A program made the translations under genes and the position numbers. The notes beneath the pieces were generated by a model. The model saw only the letters and a list, made by a program, of their open reading frames with translations. It ran no database searches and was not told the DNA's origin. This document shows, in pieces, positions 39,501 through 52,200 of a stretch of DNA of 64,000 nucleotides. The first letter of the stretch is position 1. Each line of letters begins with the position of its first letter. Source of the stretch: Protopterus annectens (lineage: Eukaryota; Chordata; Ceratodontiformes; Protopteridae); NCBI RefSeq assembly GCF_019279795.1, contig NC_056738.1, forward strand, positions 477,315,988 to 477,379,987, in the 5' to 3' direction.

Positions 39501-40190
39501 AAACTGACTTTTGACTACCTTATTGCCTCCATTTTATGGAACGCTTTCTACATGGCCACCTTACTAAGAAGGGTATCTCATCCAGGGACAAGGAGGTCAT
39601 AACATCCCTGTATTTTTCCCTTATAACACTCATTAATGAGTACAATGCTTATTTTGACATGTACCTCACAAAGCACATGCAGCAGCTGGAGAGACCACAC
39701 AGGTTCCTCACCAGGAGAATCCAGGACCTCAAAAATCTACCCTACACAGATAGGCTAAAAGGCTTGTCCCTCTGCTCAGTCTCATACAGACTCCTCAGAA
39801 GAGATCTCTGTTTAGCATACAAACCAATCTCATACCCCACCTTGATGGAACTGCTGCCTATCTGCAAGTCAAGCTCCACTCAAATAACCCACAAGCACGA
39901 CCTCAACCTAGTCTGTGACATCAATAGGACTTGTTGGGACAGATTTGTGTCCCAGAGACAACCCCTTCTGTGGAATAGACTCCCTCTCTATGTCAAGCAG
40001 AGTACCTCATTAACCCGTTTTAAGGGCAACCTAGATAAATGTATAGGGAACAGAAAATACCCTCCTTGTATTCCATCTGTGTCCCTGCTGGAAAGGGTCA
40101 TTGGGTGCTGACTTCTCAGAACAGGGGCTAATTCTTGGCTAGGCTTGTAAGGGCCTCAGGGCCAAAAGCCTAGTAACTTCCTACGTTCCC
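36600..40190 (+). mobile_element. CR1-like LINE, nearly full-length (ORF1 esterase, endonuclease, RT)
   Basis: ORF1 traces carry a CERCNYIKNLES zinc-type segment (about 36670), LVKGDSTVRHTDVPLTRLD (about 36953) and IVHVGVNNL (about 37110). The last two are blocks of the SGNH esterase domain described in CR1-type ORF1. ORF2 starts near 37490 (LLNARSLNMKLHT), with VTETWFKAGE (about 37580), LILGDFNYP (about 37884), and RT blocks SYLDLAKAFNNIPHSGI (about 38998), SSVPQGSVLGPLLFG (about 39173), and a KFADEYKLGA-like block (about 39263). The C-terminus reaches 40110 and the tail ends near 40190. Multiple stops and frame changes make it inactive. It is the type copy of subfamily 2 here. Confidence 0.8.
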
Positions 40191-40358
40191 ATGATCCTGT
40201 GTAACATAACTAGTGAAGTTATTTAACCTGTGCTAATTTTAGTAATGATGCCTGAAGAAATATATTGTATATGTATGAAAGTGTTCACAGTTTGTTTTAT
40301 TAAACTGTATTTCTTAAGTGACAGCATTTTGTTGCATTTAGTGGTAAACTACTTTACT

Positions 40359-40418
<60 letters not shown>
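40359..40418. repeat. (CT)n(AT)n microsatellite
   Basis: About 12 CT units are followed by about 19 AT units. The same CT-then-AT order recurs at 63555-63598. Confidence 0.96.
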
Positions 40419-40420
<2 letters not shown>

Positions 40421-40429
40421 CTGTTTATT

Positions 40430-42196
40430 TTGTTTTTTGTCTTCCATGCCTTTGCACACTGACAGTACTTTATTACCAAGCTTAATAATTTAGGCAGGGT
40501 GAGTGTTGATTTTTTCAGTACTCTTCCTACATGGTTTGCAGGGAAATACCTGGATTATGTGTGAACTGCTAAGATTATATGAAACAGTGATAATGGGGAT
40601 TTTTGGTGAACTAGATTCAAGGAACAGCTTGGCAGAAGGCTGTTTTTTTGTTCCATTTTAATAGGGATTCCCATGCTAGTAAGTTGTGAATCCAGTGGCT
40701 GGTGGAATGGAGTGCTACAAGCACAATCTAGTTATTTCTGGTGTTGTCATGTCAAGCTGCCTTCTTCATACATCACAATTGTTAAACCCCTTCAGAGTGT
40801 GAGTTTCTGGTTTGTGACCGATAAAATGGAACTGTGTAATTATATGCCTAGGAGATCATTTTATACTTCAGCTGTGTTTGGAGTACATCAATACTTTACT
40901 GAAAAATATATGATACCAAGATAAAATTATGTGCCTTTACATTTGAGCATGTTTAGAGTCAAGTAAGCTTCCTTTAAATGTCCTTCTGTGTCAGAAATGG
41001 TCATTGCCACCAAATGTAATGACTGCTGGTTTGTCATTGCTCGAATCCCACCAGTGCCAGCTTGATATATGAAGAACGCTGGCATGCACTGCCACCATGT
41101 ATGAAGAAAAGGACATAGCTGGCACCAGGGGAATGTTGTCTTGAGTCACACCACAGGTACCCAGCAGGATAAAAAGTGTACACAAGTCTAACACAATAAT
41201 CAAGTCACAAAATGCAAAGTGGTACTGAGAGCATAAAGAGAATATGAATACTACCAGCTTAGACGATACATAGGTGACCTTCAGAAGTGACACTTTGACC
41301 TACCCGCAGCTCCCTTTTCACCATTCTCTTTGTCAACCACAGCCGCTTCCAGCGCCCTTTACTTACAGTATCTGACTTTTATACAAGTTATGTTCACACA
41401 CAAACATATCGGTATCCTCAATTCCCAGAAAGGTTGGCAGAATTCTCATAGTCTCCACAATTTTCCTCCCAGCACAGTAGTGCTACCACCACCCTGGAAT
41501 GACCGGGGGACCTTCAGATACCTGTTGCTTTTAAGTAAGCCAAATATAAAATCATACACTTGAATATTTTTCATGGTAATAGGCCCGAGCTTTCTAGGCT
41601 AAGTGGAGATAGCAGACAGCCTGTTGTAATGGTAAATGATACCCTCTTCTTTGATAATAAAGGACAACAATGTATGGATAGATAGATAGATAGATAATGT
41701 AAAAACAGCCTTAGGAGCTTAAAAGTGACTAAATAAACATTACTTAAGCAAGAAGGCAACAGTGCAGTTGCAAGTTAAATAGCAGAGGAATGAAAAATAT
41801 ACAAGCAAGAATAAAATATTTAATTAAACATAAAGGAAATTTTCAAGAAACCAACTAACCTAGATGTATAAATCTACCTGTCTTCATTTGTTGTTTTAAG
41901 TTCCTAGAAGATAAGAGGCAGAAATTGCAGATGGCAAACTTACAGGATGGTGGTTCAGCTTTGAAACAGCTGAAATGTAAGCATTAATAACCACAAAATG
42001 TTAAATTCACTTGACTATGCCAAAAAATGTATCCTCATCATTATGCATAAAGTTAATTCAGCTGATTTTAACTCATGGGATACAAATTCAACCTACATTA
42101 TGGTTCTTTGGAAGTGTCTTAGGAAACTGTCCTGACATACAGAAAATGGAAAGAAATGTGAAAAACTATAGAAGACATTTATTTTTAGTAATAATG
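40430..42196. other. Unassigned stretch between LINE copies
   Basis: No gene is recognised. 40970-41300 is less AT-rich and carries a GGGATTCGAGCAATGAC segment on the minus strand that resembles a B box, but no matching A box or tail was found. 41680-41697 has a short (GATA) run. Confidence 0.45.
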
Positions 42197-43485
42197 CATG
42201 AACCTGATTGACTTTTTTGAGGAAGTCACCAAAGCCGTGGATGAGGGTAAGGTGGTTCACACAGCCTATCTTGACCTCGCCAAGGCTTTCAACACCATCC
42301 CCCATTCTGGAATTATAGCTAAACTCACTAAACTAGGCATAAATCCCTACATCACAAGAAGGGTTGCCAACTGGCTCACTGACAGAACCCACACTGTAAA
42401 AGTTGCAGACTTCAAATCTGACCTCAAAGCAGTGACAAGTGGAGTACCACAGGGTTCCATCTTGGGACCTCTCCTGTTTGGTATCTATTTCTCTGAATTT
42501 CAGGCTAACACAGAAGGCCTCTGGCTAAGGAAGTTCACAGATGACTGCAAACTAGGAGCCATAGTCAAGTCTCCAAATGATGTGGACATCCTATAGAAGG
42601 GCCTCACTGAGACAGATGCCTGGTGTCAGAGCCATGGTCTCATGCTCAATGCCAAAAAGTGCAGTGTCATCCCCTTTGGTATAAACTCTGTACCCATGAG
42701 CTACCACATAGGCAGCAATCTACTTAACACTGAATGCGTGATAAGAGACATTGGGACCCAGGTGGAAAGTAGTCTCTCCTTTGATAGTCACATCGCCACA
42801 GTAGTCAGGAAGTCCTTCTATGTGGCACACCTCATCATAAAAGGGTTCTCATCCAGGAAAAAAAAGGTCATTGTTCCCCTCTACTCGTCACTCATTAGAT
42901 CCATTATAGAGTACAACGCCCCTTTTGGAATGTACCTCACAAGACATCTACAGCAGTTGGAAAGGCCACAGAAGTACCTCACAAAGAGGATTACTGACCT
43001 CAAACAAATGCCCTACACTGACCACCTCAAAAAACTCCAGCTTTACTCCGTAACATATCGCCTACTCCGAGGTGATCTCTGCCTAACATATAAAGCTATG
43101 TCAAACCCAGAGCTGTTGGACATGCTACACCTAAAGAAATCCCAATCCCTCTGAGCTATATGCCCTAGGGACCTAAACCTTGTCACCACAATAAACAGGA
43201 CATGCTGGTGGGATAGATTCCTGTCCCAGAGATTTCCCATACTCTGGAACAGGCTACCCATCTATGTCAAGCAAAGTTCTTCATTAACACTCTTCAAGAA
43301 AAATCTTGATGAGTGGATGGGAAATAGGAAATACACCCCAAGGATCACTTCTGTGTCTCTGCTTGACAGTGGCACAGGAAAATAACTTTCTTGGGTGGTG
43401 TAAGCCATAGAATCTTGTTGGCTAGGCTTAAATAGGCCCTCGGGCTGATAGCCTAGTACCTACCTATGAACCTATCTATGAAGGC
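42197..43485 (+). mobile_element. CR1-like LINE, 5'-truncated, best-preserved RT
   Basis: 42198-42596 encodes AYLDLAKAFNTIPHSGIIAK, ANWLTDRTHTVKVADF, TSGVPQGSILGPLLFGIYF and FTDDCKLGA, the RT palm with the family's FTDD at the catalytic site. After one stop at the end of that frame, 42642-43154 continues LNAKKCSVIPFG to LLDMLHLKKSQSL in the same order as the other copies. The 3' UTR ends GATAGCCTAGTACCTACC, then CTATGAACCTATC at 43455-43485. With only a few breaks over 1.3 kb, it is the youngest-looking LINE here. It is subfamily 1. Confidence 0.88.
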
Positions 43486-43772
43486 CATACCTGAGAGATT
43501 CATTTTTTTAGAAAATACATAGGCTGCATATTGCATGTGTTAGGCATGATCAGTATATCTTTATTTACTGTGAGCATATTATCTACGTCAGGCTCTCTAA
43601 ATGCATCCTAAATTTTGGCATATGAAAGGATTTTTAAAAGTTTACTATGTGTACTGCACAGAACAGCTTATGTTGACATGAGCAAAACTCTTTCAAGGAG
43701 GGGAATGCAGCCCTAAGTTTACAAAATTACAGTTTTGTACCTACCATAAATGTAGATGTTCGAGTGTATACC

Positions 43773-43939
43773 ATGCTGCAGTCATCACACTTGGGTTATC
43801 CTGTCGTCAGGCGGTCCCGCTGTCGGCCTGAATTCCAAAGTCTTGGTCCGGCGTTGCTTGCTGATGCTTATTCCCTGACGTCAGTGCGCCAGGGGTATAT
43901 AAGAGGCATCCGATGCCATTTTCTTCAGTTTTTCTTGCC
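43773..43939 (+). repeat. DIRS inverted terminal repeat, low-coordinate end
   Basis: About 167 bases match, in reverse complement, 49093-49259 with about 13 differences. It contains TGACGTCA (43879-43886) followed by GGGGTATATAAG (43892-43903), a promoter-like pair. Outside it lies a 45-base terminal extension (43728-43772). Confidence 0.88.
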
Positions 43940-44125
43940 CCAGATGTCAGGTGCCCCCCCCAAAAGGTGGTCAGTTGATAGTACCAATAATAAAAGTTTA
44001 CCACAGACAAAACATCCCTCCAGCTATAAGCAAATACACCACAAAGGTTATATGAGATTTTAAGGTATTGAAAGGTTTTAGTTAGGTTAGAGGGGATGGA
44101 GGGAGGGTAACCTGGACTGCAGCAG

Positions 44126-44208
44126 GGTATACACTCGAACATCTACATTTATGGTAGGTACAAAACTGTACTATGTTCATCGTGTTACCCTGCTGCAGTC
44201 ATCACACT
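44126..44208. repeat. DIRS internal complementary region
   Basis: 44126-44170 is the exact reverse complement of 43728-43772 (45 of 45). 44173-44208 is the reverse complement of 49241-49276 with two differences. The two halves abut, so this region reads as both element ends placed side by side. That is the arrangement the DIRS replication model predicts. It also fixes the element's outer limits. Confidence 0.9.
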
Positions 44209-47200
44209 TGGGTAGAATCCCAAAGCTAAGGATGGGAGGTGGAGTCAAACAGGGTTAGAGGAGGCTAGAAGGCCCTGTAAAACTGCAGTGGCGAAGCCAG
44301 CTCTAGTCTTAGAGTAAAGTGGTAAGTGATAGTGTTTGGTGAAGGTGTGTACTGAACTCCAAGTTGCAGCTTCCAGAATATCCTTGGTTGGCACCCCCCT
44401 GAGGAAGGCTGTAGATGTAGCTGCTGCCCTGGTAGAGTGGGGCCTTATGCTAGCAGGAACTGGTTTTCCATGATGGGCGTAGCAAAAACGTATGCAATGT
44501 CCTATCCATTTGGAAATGGTCTGTTTTGAGATAGCCTTTCCTTGTGATGCTGTAGCATAGGATACAAAAAGTTGGTCCGATTTTCAGAAAACCTTAAGTT
44601 TTATCCAAGTAGTAACGTAGTTGCCTGTGAATGTCCAAGGAATGCAGGAGTCTTTCTCCTTTGTTCTGTGGATTTGGAAAGAAGGTGGGTAAATGGATGG
44701 TTTGATTTAGAGCCACACTGGATACCACCTTTGGCATAAAGGAGGGGTTAGTTCGTAGAGAAAGTCTGTCTTGATGAAATATGAGGAAAGGCTCTACTGC
44801 CATTAGTGCCTGTAGCTCTGGGATGCTTCTGGCTGAAGTAATTGCTAGCAGCAGGGCAGTCTTCCATGATATAAACTTTTAAGTCAGCTGAGAAAGCTGG
44901 CTCAAAAGGTGGTAGCATAAGTTTTTCCAGAACAAAATTGAGGTCCCAAGTTGGTGTTGGCGCTCTCCTGGGAGGCCTAATGTTTTTGGCCCCCCTGAGA
45001 TACTGCCTTAGAAGTGGATGTGAAAATAAGGGAGGATCCGTGTTGTAGTGAGCTGAAATAGCTAAGGCGTGGATTTTAATAGATGAAAAAGAAAGTCCTT
45101 TGTGTAACATCTCAGTTAAATATTGTAGAATCTGAGGTATGTTCGGCTGAAGGGTATTTTGGCCTTTAGCTTGGTTCCAGGTGCAAATTTTTTTCCATTT
45201 GTCTGAGTAGGCTTTCCTGGTGCTGGGCCTCCTGGCCTCCAGAATAACATCCATAACAGCTTGTGAAAGAGGAGCTGGCTGGTTGCTTAGGTGATTTGCC
45301 ATGCAGCCAAATTTAAGGTTTTGAGCTGGCTGTGTAGAATCTGACTGCCTTGCTGTGTGAGCAGATGAGGAATTTGTGGTAAAATCCATTGTGGGCCCTG
45401 GGCCATGTTCCTTAATAGTGGGTACCAGTGCTGGTGTGGCCAGTCTGGGGCAATGAGTATCATTCGGGGTCTCTCCATCCTGACTTTCAGCAGCACCTTT
45501 GTGAGAATGGAGGAAAGGCATCTACTGTCAGCATTTTCCAACTGAATGAGAGTGCATCCACTTTCCAAGCTTGATGGTGAAATGTCCTTGTGCAAAATTT
45601 TGATAGCTGATAGTTTTGGGGGTTGGCAAACAGGTCTATGTCTGGGCACCCCCATTTTTGAGTTATCATTGCAAATACTTGTAGATCCAGTTTCCACTCA
45701 TGGGGATCCATGATGTTTCTGCTTAGGTCATCTGCCAATGTGTTATTTTTTCCTGGCAGGAATTGAGCTTGTAATTGAACTTGGTAAGCCAGTGCTGTGT
45801 TCCACAAGGTCATTGCTTGCCTGCATAGAGGGTAGGAGTGTGTACCCCCTTGTTTATGTACCACATTACTGTGGTGTTGTCTGTCCTTATTATAAGCTGT
45901 CCTGGATGTAAGAGGTCCTTGAAGGCTTTCAGGGCATTCTGTACATTTCTTTTTGATTGATGTGCAGATTCCTTTTATCTGCAGTTCATATGCCTTGAAT
46001 GCACCGTCCTGCCATGTGTGCCCCCCAGGCATAGTCCGATGCATCTGTTGTCATAGTTTGCCTGGCTGGGGGTAAGGTGAAAGGCTGACCCTTGTTGAGG
46101 TGACATGCCTGAGACCACCATAGAAACTCCTGTTGAAGGCAGGGAATGAGAGGTATCATTGTGTCCAAGCTGTGGCTGTGTTGAGTCAAAACGCTTTTTA
46201 GGTACCATTGTAATTTCCTCATATGCAGTTTTGCAAATGGTATTAGTAGTATGCAAGATGCCATGAAGCCCAAGGCCTGCAGAATTTTTCTTGCAGGGAG
46301 TTGGGTCTTTGTTGCCATTGTTTTGAAGTATTGAGTTAGCTGTAGTTGTTTGTCTGGCATCAGATAATCCATCTGGGCCGTTGTATTCAAGCTGACACCT
46401 AGGAATGTCATATTTTGTGAGGGCACTAGTTTTGATTTCTTTTCATTTACTGTGTACCCTAGGCAACTTAGAAGGTGTTTTACAAAAGCCAGATGTTGTA
46501 AGAGAATGTCCTTGCTTTCTGCTTGGATGAGGCAGTCATCCAGGTATGGGTATATTTGAATTCCTCTTTGTCTGCAGTATGCAATTACTGGTGCCAGGCA
46601 TTTTGTGAAGACCCTGGGTGCAGTAGATAAGCCAAAGGGCAGTGCAGAGAATTGGTAATGGGTTGAACCTGCAATGAAATGGAGGTATCTTCTGCAATTC
46701 TGTCTGATAGGGACATGCAGGTATGCCTCCTTGAGGTCCAACGTTACTTGCCAAGCTTTCTTGCCCAACATGGGAAGAAGCTGCTGTAGTGTTAGCATCT
46801 TGAATTTGGGTACTTGCAAGAAGGTGTTTAGAATTGAAAGGTCCAGAATGGGTCTCCAAGCATTGTCCTTTCTGGGGACTAGAAAGAGCCTTGAGTAAAA
46901 TCCTTGGCCTTGCTCCTTTGTAGGTACCAGTGGAATGGCTCTCATGTCCATGAGAGCTGTAATTTGTTTTTGTGCCTCTGCCCATTGATTTTGTGGCAGG
47001 TTTGGAATTCCTTTTATCCTTGGCAAGGTGTGAAAATGGAATCTGTATCCTTGTGAGATAATGTCTAGGACCCATTTGTCCTTTGTGACGATGCACCGGT
47101 TGTCTAAAAAATGTTAATTTTCCTCCCAAGGGAGCTGCCAAGAGAGTTTTGCTCGGCAGATTGAGGTTTAAGTCATTGTGTTTGCCTTCTAGTAGATTGG

Positions 47201-49092
47201 GACCTGTCTTCTCCTCCCTTCTGTGTTGCAGTGCTCCATTGGCGAGGTTTGTAAGGGATTTGTGCTTGTCCTCTGCCCCTTGGGCGCCTGTATTTACCCC
47301 TCTGTGGTCTGTCAGAAGCTGGAAAGGACCAATTTTGTGTTGGCCAATTTCTGCTGAAGCGTGGGGGTTGTACCTGTAAGAAATATTTGACTGTCTGCAT
47401 AGATTTTGCCTTATCCTCTATTTTCTTTAAAACCTCTTCTGCTTTAACCCCAAATAAGACATCCTGTTGTAAGGGTGCATCTAGTAACTTTGCTTTAACA
47501 TGATCAGGCAGAGTTTGTTCCTTTAACCAAGCATGCCTACGTATAACAGACCCAGTAACAGCTGCTCTACAGGAAGCTTCCAAGGAATCAAATCCACATT
47601 GTAAAGTATGTTTGCCCACCTGTTCAGCTGCATGCAACAGATCCTGCATTTCCTTGAATTCAGACTGTTGAGGGTGCGTGCTCATCTTTTGTTTTATTTG
47701 AGACATTAGGAATTGCTGGTATTTAAGCATGTGGAATTGACAATTTAGTGCTCTCATAGCTAAAGTAGCTGAGGTGTAAACCTTCTTCCCCCACCTATCT
47801 AGTGCTCTGGAGTCCCTTTCAGAGGGTAAAGGATTTTTAGCCATAGAAGCCTTAGCCTCTTTGGGACCCTGGGATTTTGTCTCTGGGTCAGCAACAGGGC
47901 TTTTGTAAAGGAATTTGTGCGAGTCAGGCACTCTATAATATCTATCTAATTTGGCTGGAGCAGGAGGCAGAGAATCTGGATTTAGACTAGATTCTAAGTA
48001 AACATCATCCACAATGTCTAAAACTGGAGGGATAAAAAGTGGTCTGTGCTGGGGGAGTAAAAGAAACTCTTAGAGGCTTTTCTTTGAGTTGGAGTAGTCC
48101 TGGCCTTCCCAGTGGAAATGTTCCCTCATGGTATGTAAGGTTTCCCCAAAGGAATAGTCTTCAGGGGGAGAAGCTGAGGGAATGGAATCTTCAGCATCAG
48201 AATCTACATAAGGGGGAAAGGGGTAATCCTGTTCCTCAGAGGAGCCTGAGGAAATAGACACTTGATCAGAGGAGGCATAATCCTCCTCTTGTCTAGGCAT
48301 TTTGTCAGGGGGGGTTGGGAACCCCTGATTAAAGAAATCAAATCTTTGGCCATTTTAAGCATCTGTTTCTTAGGCATGGGGCCTTGAACTGCAGACTGAT
48401 GTGCAGTCTTTTTTGGTTTTAGAGGAGTCTTAAGCTTAGCATAAGATTTTATGGTGAGAGTAGTCGGTCTGAAGACACTTTCTGAAACCGAAGGTGTTTC
48501 CACAGCACCGGCCTCTCCTTCTGCAACGTCGTCAGTAGGGCCTAAAGAAAATGGCTGCATTGGCCTAGAACTCTCTGCTTGAGAATCCAAAGTGATCTGG
48601 GGTTCCAATTCTGCGGTCGCCAGGGGCTGCATAGGTGCCTCACTGAAAACTGGAGAACCGGCGACCAGCCCAGCTGAGGCCTCGGAGTCTGGCTTGGATC
48701 TAGGCTGCCTGTCTTTATCTTTGCATTTTTTATGCACGCCGGTAGTTGGTTGCTCCGATGGCATAGTGTAATTAAATTTCCTACCGAAGTAGTGTCATGC
48801 GAAATCAAAGCGTCACTTTATAGTTCGCTTATTGAACCTAGCACAAAACCGACAACCAGTGACGTCGTGGTCTGGGCCTAGGCAAGGTATACAATAAGAA
48901 TGAAAGTCCTTATGAGGTATTTGCTTCCCACAAGAAATGCAATTGTTAACTTTTTCTGACATCGGACTGAGGCAAGAAAAGGTTCCCCAACGGGGTACTT
49001 AGCTTTGAAGACTTCGGACTGAAATTCGATTCGAAAATCTCAGGTGTCGGCCGACCGGCACTTGAGAACTGCTTCTGCTTTGGGCACTGCGC

Positions 49093-49259
49093 GGCAAGAA
49101 AGACTGAAGAAAATGGCATTGGATGCCTCTTATATACCCCTGGCGCACTGACGTCAGGGAAGAAGCGACAGCAACCGACGCCGGACCAAGACTTTGGAAT
49201 TCAGGCCAACTGCGGGACCACCTGATGACAGGATAACCCAAGTATGATGACTGCAGCAG
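49093..49259 (-). repeat. DIRS inverted terminal repeat, high-coordinate end
   Basis: The partner of 43773-43939. The same TGACGTCA and TATATAA pair is present in minus orientation (about 49130-49158), pointing into the gag-like region. This is the natural position for the sense promoter. Confidence 0.88.
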
Positions 49260-49276
49260 TGTAACACGATGAACAT

Positions 49277-52200
49277 CATGTTTATGCTAAAATAAGTAAC
49301 ACGTGAAAAGAACCATATATAACATCTGTATAGTAATAGAAATTTGGCAAGAAAATGAAGGGCGCATATGAAAAGGATGATGTAAAATGACACTGAATTG
49401 TGAAACTGCTTTACATAAGTGAACTGATAGCATCTAAGTTGTTGACATTAGACCATCAGAAAGATTACCCCATTCTATACATGTTTAATTTATTCTATAA
49501 ACTGTAAAATAGGCAGACCTTAGAGCAGATCAAAAAATTCTTTCACTTTCCTGGTTGTAATTTGAGTGTATCGTCCCATGCATAGCCATGTAACACTTTA
49601 CAAATGTTTTATGAATAAAATTTTGGGCCGGTCTTATCAGGATAAATGAGCCATGATTTCTTATAGGATGGTATCTTAGTTGAGAATTGGTTCCTCATTA
49701 AATTAGTAAAATAGATCTGACAGGCGGAGGTTGGGACTGAATCACTACAACTGGCTCACTTATTCTTTGGGGATGACCACAGGGAGGGGTGCCCTGCTAA
49801 GAGAGAGTTTCCCTCCCCAAAGGAAAAGCAAGTAAGCTGCCCCACTCCATACAGCCAACTCTCACTACTTGAGAAATGATGTGCCCTTAGGGCTTCCCAG
49901 GCTGAAACAAATGGGCCATAAGGCTCTTGTCTAGCCCAGGAATGCCTGGGTCCTATTGTGCAGAATGAATGTGTTAACTGGATGCAAGTACAGGAACTAT
50001 TGGTTGAGGTCCTGCAGGATATCAAATAAACAAATGAATGAATATCATAAAGACTTAGACCAAAAATAATAGCATTAACTACAAATTTTGGCCCAGTATA
50101 CAAAACATTGAGAAATACAATGTGGATATTTAGTGCAAGAAAATCACAACTGCTGTTGTAATTCATTCCACTGTTTTTTTTTTTAATTTATAAGGGTTAA
50201 ATTACAGTAAATAAATGTATACATATTGTTACATTGTTAATGCTTCTTAATTTTGTCTAACAAGTTTCATATGTTTAACATTTTGTGTTTTGTTTCTCCT
50301 TTAGCAATTTTCACCCATTTTATGATACAGTAAGTTGTGATTAACAATTTGAAGTATTAGTATATTTTATCATACTTAAGTTTGTTATATTGACTAATAT
50401 TATATTTTACTGTACTACATTAAATTTCAAAAAAGCAAATTTCAAACAAAATTAATTTTTGAAACCTAAGTAGTGCCTCTTTTATCTATAACATATTTTA
50501 TTTTGTGATTCCAGAAAAGATTTTCCTTTGTTGTTGTTGGTTTTACCTGTATATTTGCATCACCTAGTATGTATCTTATGTATGTGTGTGTTTGTTAATG
50601 TAATACTTAATTATGTCATAGAACTCATTGACAGTATCGTGAGCAGATTTATTTGAATCATTAAGATTATTTCAGTCTGTCTTCCAAAAAATGCAGTTTA
50701 TTGCATCATAGTTTCTAGTGGTAAAGACAAGGGCAATTTATTTATGAATGCATTTGATTTTACTGTAGACTAAAGAAGGCATACTTTATAATTTGCCAGT
50801 TTTCTGGACAACATATTTGGAGCTGAACACTATGATAGCCATGTCAGCTGCTACGCAGTCAGGACTGTGGTGTACAATGGAAGGAACGTGATGTGAAATA
50901 AGACTAACAAATGCTGATAGCCTCTTTATTATATTCGCCCACTTTCTCTCATCAGATAGGATGGATGCTACCAGCATCTCCCTGTCCCCTGCCCCTCCCA
51001 TAGGCAGATAACACGCACTCGTTAGATGTCCTTTTTTCTCCCTTTGAAAAGGAAACAAGTCGGTCATTACCTTCTTTCCTGTGTGATTGGTCTGTTTCCA
51101 GACCCTACTCACTTCCATTGGAGCTGGACAATAACTCCACCATTGAAGCCTCCTACAACTACCCTTTACTGGATGATGTATTTTAAATTGCTTACAGGGT
51201 AAAAGTGCTGGTCTACTGACACTTTTCAGTCATAGTGTGTTAACTTCGAACATCAAATGGGGATGTCCTATTTTCAGAGAAGTCTGACAGAGCAGTACTC
51301 CAGACAAAATTTACCAACTGTTTACAAAAGCAGAAAATTATTAGAAAAATCAATAGGTCATACTAATGCTGTGTGAGGAATCAATAACTTAAACTAATGT
51401 AAAATTATCTACTCAGATGAAATTTTGTAACAGACAGTGGGAACCACCTGAAGATAAATTACATTAACGTACAACTTTCATGGAACTAACATTCTAAAAT
51501 GAGAGAAAGAGATTTAGTAATGTTAGGTTTGCTATCAGTTATCACAAATTTATATGCACCCTAAAACAGTCGGCATTAAAAAAAGTATGGTGAGGCAGAG
51601 TGATAGTGTATATAACTCTGAGGTTAAAGAAGAACTATGCATTCTAGAAGGAAGAAAATGTTTAGAAATGCTATATAATCTCAGCAGAGCTAGTTCATTA
51701 TCAAATGGGATGACCCCCAGCCATTCCAGGGTTCCATTACTTGACTATTTCTCCACAGTTACCATACTCACTCTTCAGACCTGTCAGTGTGCATACTGTT
51801 TTCTTTTTTACGTCTACAATGATTACAGATATTTAAAACTTTCATTTCAAATTTTATAGCCCAAACATTCGCTAAACAAACAATACATTCTCACAATAAA
51901 AAATGACTTTGCATGAACAGTAAGCTCCTCTGTCCTTGAAACTCAAACTCATTGAAATAGCATTGAAACCCACATTCAAAGAAAATGCATCTGGCCAGTG
52001 GTGGATTAAGTTTACTTTTAGTGTGTTTTCAAACTATAAGCCCCTTGCACACATTTGTTGGACCATCCATACATATGTGATCTTTGATGCACATCGTGAT
52101 TGTATTAAATTATATTCCTTGCATAATATACACTGCTTGTTAGTGTGTGTTTTAAATTTATAGGTTTGAACATTTTTCCAGTAAGCAATGAAACAAAATG

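Larger units (their letters stand above)
43728..49276 (-). mobile_element. DIRS-type tyrosine-recombinase retroelement fossil
   Basis: About 5.55 kb, lying on the minus strand. From the 5' side the parts are: a right-hand terminal repeat, a gag-like region (about 48770-47170), reverse transcriptase and RNase H (about 47030-45490), a tyrosine recombinase region (about 45520-44300), an internal complementary region (44126-44208), and the other terminal repeat. I see no methylase part between RNase H and recombinase. The ends are inverted rather than direct repeats, and the internal region matches both outer ends, as the DIRS family is known to have. It is broken, with perhaps four or five breaks, but retains all major parts. 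The terminal repeats differ at roughly 8% of positions, suggesting a moderate age. Confidence 0.88.

Noticed and set aside
50286-50330. Micro-exon-like segment between CTCCTTTAG and a GTAAGT-like site
   Set aside because: Too short to support without transcript data, and the bases at the donor do not form a clean GT site.
50786-51118. 110-codon minus-strand open frame
   Set aside because: No recognised domain, and no persuasive start context or splice signals. It could be chance or an unknown repeat, so it is not called a gene.
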